This document shows positions 11,060 to 22,273 of a stretch of DNA of 64,000 nucleotides, one piece after another; position 1 is the first letter of the stretch, and each line of letters begins with the position of its first letter. Location of the stretch: positions 7,479,695 through 7,543,694 of the forward strand of contig NC_065880.2 in the NCBI RefSeq assembly GCF_932274485.2. Direction: 5' to 3'. The notes below the pieces were generated by a model, which saw nothing but the letters and a program-made list of their open reading frames with translations, did not search any database and was not told the origin of the DNA. The DNA comes from Patella vulgata (Eukaryota > Mollusca > Gastropoda > Patellidae). Position numbers and translations under genes: made by a program.

Positions 11060-11790
11060 ACACGACATGGAAATGCACATTAAGATGCATATAGTAACAT
11101 TAAACAATAGCAGTAACGTTGATATAAGGGGGGGGGGTGATCAAAAAGATGTTGCTGCTAAAGCTGCTTTAGATTTTCCCCAATCACCGTTTCTAATACC
11201 ATATGGGGATTTTAAGTCGTCAATAAACCATTTTACTTATGCTCGTTGGCAACGGTGATGGGATCTTGCAGGCACTAACAAACCTCTATTAGAAGACTGA
11301 CTAAACTCCTATAGAACCAATAGGAGAGATGAAGCTGTTTTGTGACGCTCTCGTCTTGGTCATACTTATTGAACACACATTTTTATCTTGAAGCGAGAGC
11401 CCCACCCATACTGTCAGCACTGTCATGTTCTTTTGGCAGTTCAGCACAATCTGACTTAGTGCAGGTTTCTCAAGGACATACGATCAAAACATTTCCGTTG
11501 CCAGTCTTTAAATCAATTATTTGCCCAGTCGGGTCTATGTTATAACATACATTTTTAATTGTAAATATAGTATTTTTTTTCATTTTAAAATATTTGTGTA
11601 CATGAAGTTGTGATTTTTAATTTTAATCATTTAATAAACTGTTTAATATTTGTTTTTTATTTGTGTGCATGAATAATTTATGTGATATCATATAGTTTGT
11701 CTCATACTTCTCAACATATGTTTAGCGAAATATAGCCTGGTTGGAGCTGGCGTGCCATAAAACAGTATATCATTCATCATTTAACTGGTG
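11060..11790 (+). mobile_element. LINE 3' end with RNase H remnant
   Basis: Frame 11067-11258 reads KDVAAKAALDFPQSP, IPYGDFKSSIN, ARWQR, the end of a LINE RNase H domain; after a stop, RSRLGHTY and THIFILKREPHP-CQHC follow, the typical Cys-rich C-terminus. The 3' UTR ends with GCGAAATATAGCCTGGTTGG and a CATTCATC tail. I-clade or Nimb-like; 5'-truncated and mutated. Confidence 0.7.
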
Positions 11791-11999
11791 TCAGAAGAGT
11801 GGTTACTTTTATATATATATTTATAAACATTTTAACTTATAAAACTTATTAAATTACCTCATCCCTTTAGGTCATCAATTATGATTTCTGAGAATGCTTC
11901 TCATTATAATATGTTCACTTACATCAGTTAATATACGTTTAATTTCGTCGTCTATTGCTATAAATAAGTCAGTACTCTAAAGCTTGTGTGAAAACAATC

Positions 12000-12970
12000 C
12001 ATCAAACTGGTTGTCCATTTTAACGCGGGGTGTAACAATGACCCATCCTGGTTGTTCATACTTAAACTGAGTGTAATATTTAACCACCAAACTGGTTGTT
12101 CATACTTAAGCTGGGTGTAATATTAAACCATCAAACTGGTTGTTCATACTTAAGCTGAATTTAATATTAAACCATCAAACTGGTTGTTCATAACGCGGTG
12201 TGCAATAATAACCCATTAACTAGGTTGTTGGTACTTAACCTGATTGTAATATTAAACCATCAAACAGGTTGTTCATACTTAAGCTGAGTGTAATATTAAT
12301 CCATCCAACTGGTTGTTTATAACTCATAACTGTGTACAATAATAACTCATCAAATTGAGAGTTCGTACTAAAACGGGGGTTTAGGTAGCTTAGTGGTTAG
12401 TGCGTGCGCTTTGCATCATAAGGTCTGTCATTAAGTCAAGTGGGGTGTTTTCAATTCCCCGCTTGTACATGGTGTTACCTATCCAACCTCGTGGGTTTCT
12501 TCCGGTTGCTCCGCTTTCCTCCAACCACTAAAGACCCAATATGTTAGCCCTGAAATGTCGAGAGGACGTTAAACCCCATTTATCTCTGTTTCTCATGCTA
12601 AAGCTGGATGCTCATTCTAAAGCGGAGTGCAATTATAACTCATTAAACTGAGTGTTCATACTAAAATGGGGTGTGATTATAACTCATCAAACGGAGTGCC
12701 CATACTAAAGCCGGGTGTCATTTAACTCATCAAACGGAGTGCTCATACTATTTAAGCGGGGTGTAATTATAAATCATAACTCACTGGGTGTTCATACTAA
12801 AACGGGGATGTAATTCCCACTCATCACACGGAGTGCTCATACTATTTTAGCGGGGTGAAATAATAACTCATCAAACGGAGTGTTCATACTATTTTAGCAG
12901 GGTGAAATAATAACACATCAAACGGAGTGCTCATACTAAAGCCAGGTGTAATTAAAACTCATCAAGCATA
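12000..12970 (+). repeat. 45-bp minisatellite split by a SINE
   Basis: Left part units of the type CATCAAACTGGTTGTTCATA with CTTAAGCTGAGTGTAATATT; right part CATCAAACGGAGTGCTCATA with CTAAAGCGGGGTGTAATTAT. Two sub-families on either side of the SINE at 12372-12595. Confidence 0.78.
12372..12595 (+). mobile_element. SINE family 1 inside minisatellite
   Basis: A box GTAGCTTAGTGGTTAG, core CTCGTGGGTTTCTTCCGG, and a GACGTTAAACCCCATT end. It splits the 45-bp repeat array 12000-12970. Confidence 0.7.
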
Positions 12971-14400
12971 CATAATCTTGTAACTCTTTTTACATAATAA
13001 ATAAAATAAAATAGTATATCAAGCGATTAAAGATATCTAAATTGTAGTAATACCACAACAATTATAAAGTATGTAAATAAACTGTGTATCTTATTTTACA
13101 TTATAAATAGAATAAAAATATTTATAAATACTCCTACGTAAAAAGTAGTAATAATTTTACCACGATAATAACAAAATAGCAGATTAATAAATTTCCAATA
13201 AATGTTTTATATTATATGTAAATCAGGTCTAAAAAAATAAAATATGATTTATACAGTTAATACATAATGAATAACACAACTGTAATTTATGCAGAAAAAA
13301 AACTCAAAACAAATAACATATAATAACAAAAAGCCCCACCCCACTCCCAAAGTTAAGTAATGTTAATAATTAATTTGCTTTCAAAAGAAGTACTACAATA
13401 AAATAAAACCAAGTACGAACAATTCAAACCATTAGACAAAATTCGATGTCCTACAAAAGGGGTATAGGCAAAATAGTGTAATCAGGCAAAATAGTGTAAT
13501 CAGCATATGGACTGTTAACCGTGTACAAAATACACGACAAACAGTGGTAACAGGTGTCCGGAAGAGTAAGTTTAACCTGTCTGGCGCCACACCCACCATA
13601 GCTGCATCCAATCTATTAGGCGAAATTTCAGTAAAATAACTTAATATTGCATTGTTGTTGTTGCATTGACAAGTGATGACGCTGATATCTATAATTAATA
13701 CATAAATAGTACTTAATGATGGAAGTGGAATGTAATGTATCTATAATTAATACATACATAGTACTATAATTAATACATAAATAGTAGTTAACATACACCT
13801 ACTGATACACTAAGTTGAAACTGTAGGCCTATTAATTTATACCTTTTAGAATTCTGGTATTATGATGATATAAACATAATGCAAAATTATATTACTATAC
13901 ATTTTTTCATTATTATTATGAAAAGAAATATGATGAATTATTGTACCATACATTTGTTTTTATTATTTTCATGATATAAACAAAATTCAGAATTATGTCA
14001 CTATACATTTGTTTTAATATTTTCATGATATAAGCATAATGCAGAATTACGAAATTAACATAATTCAGAATTATGGTACTATGCATTTTGTTATTATTTT
14101 CATGATAAAAACATAATTTAGACTTTTCATTTTATTACCATGATAATATACTAAGTATATGGTGCAATATATCTTTTAGTATTATCGTGATATATTATAA
14201 ATACAATGCACCAAAAAAATTATGGGGTACTATATATTTTTAGCATTATCGTCATCTTATAAATATAATGCACGATTATGGTACTATAATAATGCATATT
14301 ATATATAACCATAATCCATTTTACTTACAGTAAACTGATTTTCAACAAAATTGAACAAAGCGTAACAAATAAATTAAATGTACAAAAAAAAATTACTATA
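12970..14400. other. AT-rich spacer below gene B
   Basis: Very AT-rich with loose repeats (AATACATAAATAGTA at 13690-13790; TTCATGATATAAACATAAT-like units of about 75 bp at 13860-14300). No gene seen. Confidence 0.5.
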
Positions 14401-14422
14401 TAAATCAACAAAAACATCTAGG

Positions 14423-14555
14423 CTAATTTGTTGGTATTTCGTCTAAATTAAGATATGGGTTGGGTAACATATCAGATACGATATTAAACCCCAGGCTGTT
14501 ATATGTACTGGATAATGATTCACCCCTGATGTTTAAATCTAGAGTGTTGACGTTT
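14423..14555 (-). pseudogene. Gene B cytoplasmic tail exon
   Basis: Open frame ending EIPTN and TAG holds two ITIM-like motifs, SSTYNSL and NPYLNL, aligned with STYDSL and SSYVNV of gene E. The frame entered from the phase normal for this family meets an early TAG instead. Confidence 0.6.
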
Positions 14556-14718
14556 CTGAAAGACAGAACACACACGAATGAAAACAGGTTATTTTATTGG
14601 CAAAATTACTTCATTGCAGATTTCAATCATCTACACATTTACAGGATAATATCGTTAGGATGAGAATGAATCATTCATATTTTGACATGAATAGAATAAT
14701 TATTTAGAAATAACTCAC

Positions 14719-14752
14719 CTCTTATAATCTTATAACACTTTCGCCATTTCTT
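14719..14752 (-). pseudogene. Gene B juxtamembrane mini-exon
   Basis: TTTACAG then AAGAAATGGCGAAAG, ending AGAG|GTGAGT. Same start and end as the 26-nt mini-exon of gene E (53509-53534) but 8 nt longer, which changes the frame. Confidence 0.6.
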
Positions 14753-15030
14753 CTGTAAATAATAAATTTAAAACAATAACGACAATACAGTTACATCAGA
14801 TTATATTACACATATGCCAAAAACAAAAATCCAAAAATGTTTTAAATGTATTATTCGCCTTTGCCTATTAAATGATACATTTTAAAGATGGGTTAAGATT
14901 TACGTAGGGTATATCAATGACAACTAAAATTTATCTCTGTATTACTCATGAACAAATCCCAGATAGGCAAACATAATCTCATAAGTACTTTCACAATGCA
15001 ATGTTGACAGACGATTTAAAATTTTAAAAA

Positions 15031-15053
15031 GTAGCCTGGTTGATAAGGTACAC
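15031..15053 (-). pseudogene. Gene B FN3 exon stub
   Basis: Only the acceptor and first codons survive: TTTCAG then GTGTACCTTATCAACC, matching the start of the gene E FN3 exon at 54497. The sequence then diverges and reaches a stop. The remaining FN3 and membrane exons are absent between here and 14752. Confidence 0.5.
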
Positions 15054-15688
15054 CTGAAATAATTGAACAATGAATAGCTTTTCTATATGATATACTTATT
15101 GTAGATTTAAACATCAAACTTGCTGCGATCCTCATTTGTAGATATAGATTTTTACAAGAAAGCAACCTTGAAGATCCAAGATGGCCGCCATAATACATTT
15201 TGTGGAAGTGGTGCTTATCAAACAATATGTGTTTTTCTCCAGAACGTGCACATGCACTTAGTCAAAGTACTGATGTAATTGAATAATATAGCCCAAGATT
15301 GACGCTCAATTAGGAACATCGGCAAATCAAGTTGCACAGCTCTTCTTTGCCTAGCGGAAAATTCCAATTATTCAACCCAGTGAAACCATTCACTCAATGA
15401 ATATATATAACATTCTACCTTAACTAGACACAGATTTCCAAAGTCTCTATTAAAGACCTTTACCCCCACCATTGAACTTGGTAAAGTGTAGATGTAATGA
15501 AAATATAAGCTACGCTTTCGCACGCCCACTCACATTGTTTGTTCCCGTTTAGACATCTACACCAAATATAGCAGACAACACTCAAGACGTTATTAACAAT
15601 AGAAAACCGAAACTGTTTTACAATTTAATATAGATTATTAAGCACGACCAACATTTAAAAATACATGTTACAAAGCATATCTACTTAC

Positions 15689-15964
15689 CAGCAATTTTCA
15701 CCAGAACCGTTGTACTGTCTGTTTTAATCTGTGGATTACCATTAGCAGGTTGTATTACCTGAATAGCTGTACAGTTATAAATACCAGACTGATTTCTGTT
15801 AATTTTATTTATAACCAAATCTTTATTATTAGATACTTCACGACCATCTGGACCATACCATGTAATAGTTGATACAGGATTATAATCAACTGTACAAGTT
15901 AATGTTAGACGATTTGATTCTTCTACAACAATAGGTTCACTTGATACAGATACTGTAGGTCCAT
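15689..15964 (-). CDS. Gene B Ig exon (WYGPDGR type), open
   Basis: 276 nt open from acceptor to donor: GPTVSVSSEPIV, TLTCTVDYNP, ITWYGPDGREVS, YNCTAI, ending LVKIAG. Its last residues resemble gene E (SVKLSG) rather than A or D (VDVR), so B and E share the arrangement in which this exon is followed directly by FN3. Confidence 0.7.
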
Positions 15965-16269
15965 CTGAAATGTATATGTTAAATCTGTGGTAAATGGAAG
16001 ATGGTGTAGTTGGGCATTTAATACCAAGAGTATCTTTTCCCTAGGTAAAACTTAAAGGTTGTGTATTAGAATCGGTTAAAGTACATAGTTGACAATAAGT
16101 AAATTTAAACGTTTGTGTTACTTCTGGCTTACTCCGTCGGAGAGTTTGAAGCTAAATCGTCAAATGGGGATATTGACAGTAACGACAATCATTGAACGCA
16201 GCGCTTTTATCTGCCAATGCCCGTTATCAACCATTTTGTGTGATCTTACGTCTAGTAATATAGGACTGT

Positions 16270-16562
16270 ATTATATCTTACATCTTATATATTATTATAA
16301 CTTACATCTTATATATGATTATAACTTACATCTTATATAGTATTATACCTTACATCTTATATATTATTATAACTTGCAACTTATATATTATTATAACTTA
16401 CATATTATATATTATTATAACTTACATCTTATATATTATTATAACATACATCTTATACATTATTATAAATTACATCTTATATATTATTGTAACTTATAGA
16501 TATTATAACTTACATCTTATATATTATTATAACTTACTTCTTATATATTATTATAACTTACA
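16270..16562 (-). repeat. 24-bp splice-donor minisatellite, gene B
   Basis: About twelve units adjoining the broken Ig exon; spacing is less regular than in E, as expected for a decaying copy. Confidence 0.8.
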
Positions 16563-16833
16563 TCTTATATCAAGAGCTAAACAGTAGTGTGTTTTATTGT
16601 TCAGCTGTTTGGTATTAGTTAACTGTAAGAAATTAGCTTTTCCACCATTTATAACACCACTAGTCTTTCCTGATAGTACATTAGCTGTTCCACCATTTAT
16701 AACACCTGGAGAATCTATATACCACGTGAATGAAACTGCTGGATCTATAGTTTCTGTATAACACGTGATGTGTGTTACCATACCATCAGTAAATAATAAT
16801 CTACCTTTATCTTTGATTGTACTTGACGACGTG
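16562..16833 (-). pseudogene. Gene B Ig exon (donor-array exon), frameshifted
   Basis: Homologue of 45454-45744. It is 272 nt against 291: one base is missing just inside the acceptor end, and the segment holding the second Cys region (SATNQCG) is deleted down to YCLALDIR, while a VINGG-containing segment is repeated. Read from the upstream exon phase it reaches a stop soon after the acceptor. The donor again runs into the 24-bp array. Confidence 0.7.
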
Positions 16834-17104
16834 CTGAAGTAAGCATAAAATAAAATGTAGACATGAATACGCATATTACACAACATAAAATATTAAGACG
16901 TAGAAATGAGATACAATGGGGTTTAACGCTCTACTTTTCTGAGAAAAAAAAATCTCTATAAAAACGTGAGAAAAGCTCTATAAAATATTGATTTGCAACA
17001 TTGTAATAATAAACGTGAATTTTCGCTCATCTTTAATCTTCAGATTTGTACTTCCTTGACCCCTAATGCCTGAATGCGAACGGGCCAGTTTCTCAAATCT
17101 CAAA

Positions 17105-17260
17105 TTTGAGTAAAAACTGTTATGCTTTCAGTAATGAAAAAGGAACGCCTCAATGAGCTATTGACTATTGCGTGTGAGCGTGACCTGACGGACACGATCG
17201 TTCTTGAAAAAAAATTGCCGATCGGTGGTCATCTTGACTATGCACGGACGCTTGATGAAA
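17105..17260 (+). pseudogene. Possible hAT-type transposase remnant
   Basis: MLSVMKKERLNELLTIACER resembles the C-terminal dimerisation region of hAT/zinc-finger transposases. Short, no borders seen, inside gene B. Weak call. Confidence 0.25.
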
Positions 17261-17579
17261 ATGTATGTATATTCACCACAACAATATATTACAGATGTAA
17301 AATATGTAACTATTATCACTTTCATAAGCTGGTACAGATTCACAGTACTCCGTAAGTTATGCGTAGCACCCAATTTTACTCATGTTATCTCCAAACTTTC
17401 CCCCTAAAGGCCGGGAAATGGCATTTTATGGACGTGGCTGTGTCACTCGTATTAGGGACTGTGCATCAGTCGGTCTCATTTTTTGCTATCCCATCCCCAC
17501 AAACAAAATCCATATGTACGCAGCTGACGACTGCATAATATATAACATTGTGTAAAACCAAATTTAAATTTCGACTAAC

Positions 17580-18021
17580 CTTTAATCTTGAGAGTTGAAT
17601 GTCCACTGCCAATGCTGATCACGGTTACACATTGCCATTGTCCCCCGTCTCTTCATTAGCCCAGGTTAGGAGCAGAACAGTAGGACGTTAAACTCAATTT
17701 CATTTCCCCCGTCTCTTATCAATGATGTACTGTTGATATATACCATACTTATACCAGTCTTAAAATCAGAGGTGATATTATAACCAGGTGGTTGATCACA
17801 TGTAGTTGTACAAACTGGAAAAGGTTCATCAATTCTACTCCATTCAATAATGTCAAAGGTTGTGTTATAATCAGGTGGTTGATAATATTTAGTTATACAA
17901 ACTGAAAGAAGGGCATCATATCGTCTCCATGCAATAATTTCTAGTGAACCAACAGAACATGTTAAAGTAACTGGTGTTCCTTCACATACATCAGGCTGAT
18001 CTATATCTACAGTAATCTCAC
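17580..18021 (-). pseudogene. Gene B Ig exon interrupted by SINE fragment
   Basis: Begins EITVDIDQPDVCEG after a TTTATAG acceptor; keeps LTCSV and IAWRR. An internal duplication repeats the PVCTT...QPPGYN segment. At 17654-17704 a 51-bp SINE 3' end is inserted, flanked by a 13-bp target duplication (17641-17653 and 17705-17717), bringing in a stop. Removing insert plus one target copy leaves 378 nt, a multiple of three, so the frame was open before insertion. Confidence 0.75.
17654..17704 (+). mobile_element. SINE family 2 3' fragment in gene B Ig exon
   Basis: CATTAGCCCAGG to GGACGTTAAACTCAATTTC, 51 bp, flanked by a perfect 13-bp duplication TCCCCCGTCTCTT. Shows that 5'-truncated copies of this SINE insert with target-site duplication. 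Confidence 0.78.
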
Positions 18022-18024
18022 CTA

Positions 18025-18210
18025 TAAATATAAACATAGTTAAACATAGAATAGAACATGTTAATCCAAACCTTGATCACCTATACATCTAAACATAGTT
18101 GACATAAAATAGAACATGTTAAAGTAAACATAGTTAAATATAGTCAACAAAGTAACGAATGTTCCTTCACATACACCAGTCTGATCTGTATCTAAACTAC
18201 ATGTAGTGTC
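18025..18210 (-). pseudogene. Relics of first Ig exon 5' end (gene B)
   Basis: Repeated short stretches matching the intron/exon start upstream of 18021 (TAAACATAGTTAAA and the TCAGACTGATCT-like segment), degraded. Confidence 0.45.
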
Positions 18211-18235
18211 AACTCATCTTTCGACAGTATAAACA

Positions 18236-18600
18236 CATTTTGATTGAGTGCAAGCATCACAAACATACAAGTTTACGATATAACCATTGCCAGTCACTAC
18301 ACCACTTGTTTGTCAAACCTGGATTATATTGCGAAATGCTAAACGTTTTAAAAGAGACATGTTTTTATTGTAAATATATATGTGTAATATTTTCTATTTT
18401 AAATGTTTACATGCATAAATAATTGTTTTGTTTTGTTTTTTAATTTTGATATACTGTGATATTTTATTTTTATTTATGCATATGAAATTTGGTGATATGA
18501 TTTAGCTTGTCTCGAAATAATCACCATTTGTTTGGCGCAATATAGCCCGATTGGAGCGGACGTGTTATAAAACCATATTTCATTCATTCAGTCTAATCTC
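18236..18600 (+). mobile_element. LINE 3' end fragment, same family
   Basis: Shares with 11060-11790 the CATTGCCAGTC stretch and the terminal GGCGCAATATAGCCCGATTG plus CATTCATTCA tail. 5'-truncated, no coding frame. Confidence 0.6.
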
Positions 18601-18632
18601 AACTATTAAATGTAAACATAAGATCGATGCAA

Positions 18633-18757
18633 TCAAACACTAAAAACACTAACAAACACATTGGGAAGACCTCCTCGATGGACTTAGGACGGGGTAAATC
18701 AAACACTAACAAACACATTGGGAAGACCTCTTCGATGGACTTAGGACGGGGTAAATC
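18633..18757 (+). repeat. 54-bp tandem duplication
   Basis: Two copies of AACACATTGGGAAGACCTC with CGATGGACTTAGGACGGGG. Confidence 0.75.
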
Positions 18758-18779
18758 AATAAGTCGACCGATATACGTG

Positions 18780-18975
18780 TTACAGATGTTTGTCCCTACT
18801 GAGTCCACGATCTGGTACGTACAGGTACGTTTCGAAACGATCAACACGATTGCTACGACTGACCTCAATATATGATAAGATGTGATAGGATCACCACAAT
18901 TACTCCACGATTAAAGCCACGATTACAATCGCAGCACGAATCGTGATAGTGGGAACCTGTGAGACTAACAATGAA
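18780..18975 (+). repeat. Dispersed repeat shared with gene D intron
   Basis: CACGATCTGGTACGT, CACGATTGCTACGACTGACC and ATAGGATCACC match 41350-41500 in order. Non-coding. Confidence 0.5.
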
Positions 18976-19734
18976 ATGGTTAGTTTGCGCATGGGTGAAA
19001 ATAAAGAAACCATTGACAGTGCAAACAGCTTTTTCTTCTAGCTTTGCAATATGGAACCTTTCCCCGACATTTGTAGGCGATTCAGCTGTAAGTTTGTTAT
19101 GGACATGGCTCTTGCAAATCGATGCCTGAAACACACTCAAGGGCATAGGCATCTAAAACTGGAAATGTATCGTCATCATCCCAACTTAAACCATGTAGTC
19201 AATCTCCAACGAATAATGTATTTGTAGTGAAGGTAAAAAAAAGTAACCACCAAGCTATAGTGTGGTGTTCACTGGAAAATCGTAATGACTCGGAACTTGA
19301 CCCAGAATTGAAAAGCTGGGTTAAGGACACTAAATTGAAAACATAACAAACGTTCAACTTGCTTCATGACTCTTTCATGTGCCTCATAAGATGTGGATGA
19401 GAGAGTGAGACCCCTGTAGTGCGTGTGCCTGTAGCTGCACTAAGGATGGCTTAGAATATACAGTATTTTGCACTTGTGCTGTCAGAGGTCGCAACCAGAA
19501 ACACAATTAAAGAATTAAACTGAATATAACCTAGTTTTGCGGAGGTTATGTTCGTGTTTTGAGGGTAGAATTTGTTTTTTTAAATGTTCACCAAACAGCT
19601 TCCTATTCAGGACCGACCTATGTGGCCCTGGAGCCCCCGATAGGCATGTATGTGGTGTTATGGTATCACTCATAATCTCATATATCCTGCAATATATAGC
19701 TTGTCTCTACATATAGTTTGGTTTGGTGAAATAT

Positions 19735-19935
19735 TTTCTGGCATGTTTGATTTTACCATCATCTAATCACCCCACAACACAATGAACTATTTAAGTGTAT
19801 TCCTTGACCCAAAGAACATATGGTTAGACACCAAAACTGTCATTCTACACTAAATAATATCGAAGTTAATGGGGACTATTTGAAATGGGGACCGTGTTGG
19901 ACACTCAAGGGTAACCGAGGTTCAATCTATCATGA
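19735..19935 (-). repeat. Dispersed repeat, copy 2 (inverted)
   Basis: ATCATCTAATCAC, TATTCCTTGACCC and ACCCTTGAGTGTCC on the minus orientation of 10195-10450. No coding frame. Confidence 0.48.
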
Positions 19936-20138
19936 GGAAAACTGTGTATGCAATTTCAGCCATAGCTCTGCCCGACTATACAGGTCTGGGGCTGTACATA
20001 GCCCCGATACATTGACTTGATGCGCGTTCGTTGAATGAGATGTATATTGGGTCCTGTCCGTAGGTTTGTTTTGTATAATTGCTTGTGTGTGGTGCGCCCC
20101 CCCCCCGCACTTTCTACATAAAGAAGTACACAACTTAC

Positions 20139-20193
20139 CTCTATACATAGAAACAAAAACGACCAACAAAATAAAAACTGTTGCAGCATGCAT
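20139..20193 (-). CDS. Gene B exon 1: signal peptide
   Basis: Reads MHAATVFILLVVFVSMYR then G|GTAAGT. It sits in a roughly 370-bp stretch (19970-20340) nearly identical to 28975-29345 in front of gene C, including a C-run before it, which points to a recent duplication or gene conversion of the 5' ends. Confidence 0.75.
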
Positions 20194-20280
20194 ATTAGCG
20201 ATAAATATACGGTGCAGCATGCATATTACCAATAAATATACGTATTACAAACAAGCTGTAGATCTTCTATTTTGATCTAT

Positions 20281-20335
20281 TGTTGACACTGTGTACCATG
20301 ACGAAAATAAATATAGAGATGTTTACAATTCATAT
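20281..20335 (-). promoter_or_regulatory. Conserved upstream block, gene B
   Basis: Minus strand carries CTATATTTATTTTCGTCATG followed by GTACACAGTGTCAACA. A TATA-like stretch lies next to the conserved core; nearly identical in gene C. Confidence 0.4.
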
Positions 20336-20759
20336 CTGCTCTATATGAATTCATTTTTTTGAATACAGACAATGTACAGCGGGAAAACATATCCTACACC
20401 AATAACAAAAGGAGACTTCGCGATTGTGAACCACCTCGACCATCACAGGGAACAAACAAGTGTCCTCTATGTTAGGGAAGCAACTACCTACACAATGACT
20501 CACATGGCTCATTATATTGCAGACGTATGCACGATAAAGCTTTATAAATGAAAAGGTATTTATGTGCATACACATGTACAACACAAGTTAGGGTGAGAAG
20601 TATAGAAAACGAACTGTCATAATGCTCATTGTATTGTATTGTTTCGTAATGTCTATGTCATGTTTCTATAATAATGCTAACATTTATTACAAGATCTAAT
20701 TTATAACAAACATACAAAAAAGTATTATTATTGTGAAAAAATATTATTATGATACAACG

Positions 20760-21060
20760 TAGTAATTTAATACAATTTATTATATTAAAAATATGACGAA
20801 AGGAACTAATTTATTATATAGAAATATGAAAAAACATAGCAATTTGTTTTGGTTTTTTTTAAACTAATATGACAAAAAGTAGTAATTCAGCATATAAAAA
20901 TAATTTGGTGAAAAAGGAGTAATTTTGTATATAAAACTAATATGACAAAAAGTAGTAATTTAGTAAATAAAATAATATGACAAAAAGTAATAATTTATTA
21001 TATAAAATTAATATGACAAAAAGTAGTAATTTATTATGTGAAAAAATATTTCGAAACGTA
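20760..21060 (+). repeat. AT-rich tandem repeat, spacer B/C
   Basis: Units of about 33 bp around AATATGACAAAAAGTAGTAA and TTTATTATATAAAA. Also at 36830-37150 and, briefly, 53030-53130. Confidence 0.65.
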
Positions 21061-21590
21061 GTAATTTATTATACATGTATATATATATATACAACCAAAG
21101 CAAAATTCATTATATCTATCACAAGGACCGGCTTTTATGTATCTAAATGCCTGGATCTTCGAAGCAAATGTTGCGACCATATTACGGCAAATAACAAATA
21201 TAATTTTCTTAAGTTTACATTTAGTGTCAACGACAATATGAACTGTGACACAAAAAATCTCATATATGTCTTGACTTGCAATGGGTGTCTAAATGTTTAC
21301 ATACGGGAGACATCCACGCATCTACGGGATAGAGTACGCAACCATCGACGAGATTGTAATATTGAAAATGGACCTTTATTTGTAAATAGACATATCTTTA
21401 AATGTGCACAACACCTACATGTAAAATTCCAAATTTTCCCTTTTTATAAAATGAAATTAACAATTGGTCCACAGCTTCATTAATTTTCTTACAAGCTTAA
21501 TAGCAATAATAATGATTTATTAGAAGCCAAAGAGGCATATTTTATTGAGAAATATCGGCCAGCTTTAAATGCAAAATTGTAGTAATTTCA
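21061..21590 (+). pseudogene. Penelope-like GIY-YIG fragment
   Basis: NLIYVLTCNGCLNVYIRET, HLRDRVRNHRRD and later EAKEAYFIEKYRPALNAKL match the GIY-YIG nuclease end of Penelope-like elements. The two parts are in different frames. No reverse transcriptase remains. Confidence 0.72.
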
Positions 21591-21709
21591 TTGTATATAG
21601 GCCTAGTTATTGTTCTCTGATTTGATATATTTTGCATTTAAAGCTGGCCGATATTTCTCAATAAAATATGCCTCTTTGGCTTCTAATAAATCATTATTAT
21701 TGCTATTAA
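21497..21709. repeat. Perfect 80-bp palindrome at Penelope 3' end
   Basis: 21497-21576 and 21630-21709 are exact inverted copies around a 53-bp spacer. The arms code the end of the GIY-YIG frame (DLLEAKEAYFIEKY), so an inverted second copy of the 3' end follows the first. Confidence 0.85.
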
Positions 21710-22273
21710 TATTGTTCTCTGATTTGATATTAAAGATATGTTCCCTCTGTGTTACTATGACGCTATGACGTCATAATCATTATTATATTACCAAAATGTT
21801 GATTATCTGAAGAGCTTAATAAAATAAGCGAAGTTGCTAGTAATCGACAAATAATGTAGTTCTTTTTTCAAAAACTTTTATATTTTTGTGTATATATATA
21901 TATATATATATATTATCAAAGCCTTAAAATTGATAATAAAAAAAGATATGACATAAAGTAGTAAATAGTATGTAAAAAAAAGGTCAAAAACCAACACGAG
22001 GCATATAATACGGAATCTAAAAATAAGTGATTCATTAGATTTCTTTCAAAATATATAAAAAATATGGTAAAAAGTAGTAATTCATAATTTAAAAAAAAAC
22101 AATTATGTCAAAGATTGGTAATTCGGTATGCTCAAAAATACGACAATGTAATAAGCAATGTAAATTCCCGACATATAAGTAGTTATTCTGAGAATACCCT
22201 GTCTTATGTACAGCATCGCTACCTCAAGCTAAAAGGAGTTTAAATCCGGAAGAAGGGTTGACATGCACCCTGC

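Larger units (their letters stand above)
14423..20193 (-). pseudogene. Gene B: decayed Ig/FN3 receptor copy
   Basis: Same exon order as D and E but heavily eroded. Parts: 20139-20193 signal peptide, 17580-18021 Ig interrupted by a SINE 3' fragment, 16562-16833 Ig with a 1-nt loss and an internal deletion, 15689-15964 intact Ig, 15031-15053 a stub of the FN3 exon, 14719-14752 juxtamembrane mini-exon, 14423-14555 tail. The double-Ig exon, most of FN3 and the membrane exon are missing. The tail frame open to TAG needs entry in phase 2, which the 34-nt mini-exon cannot supply without a stop. I see no path giving a full receptor. A short secreted product from the first exons cannot be ruled out. 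Confidence 0.75.
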
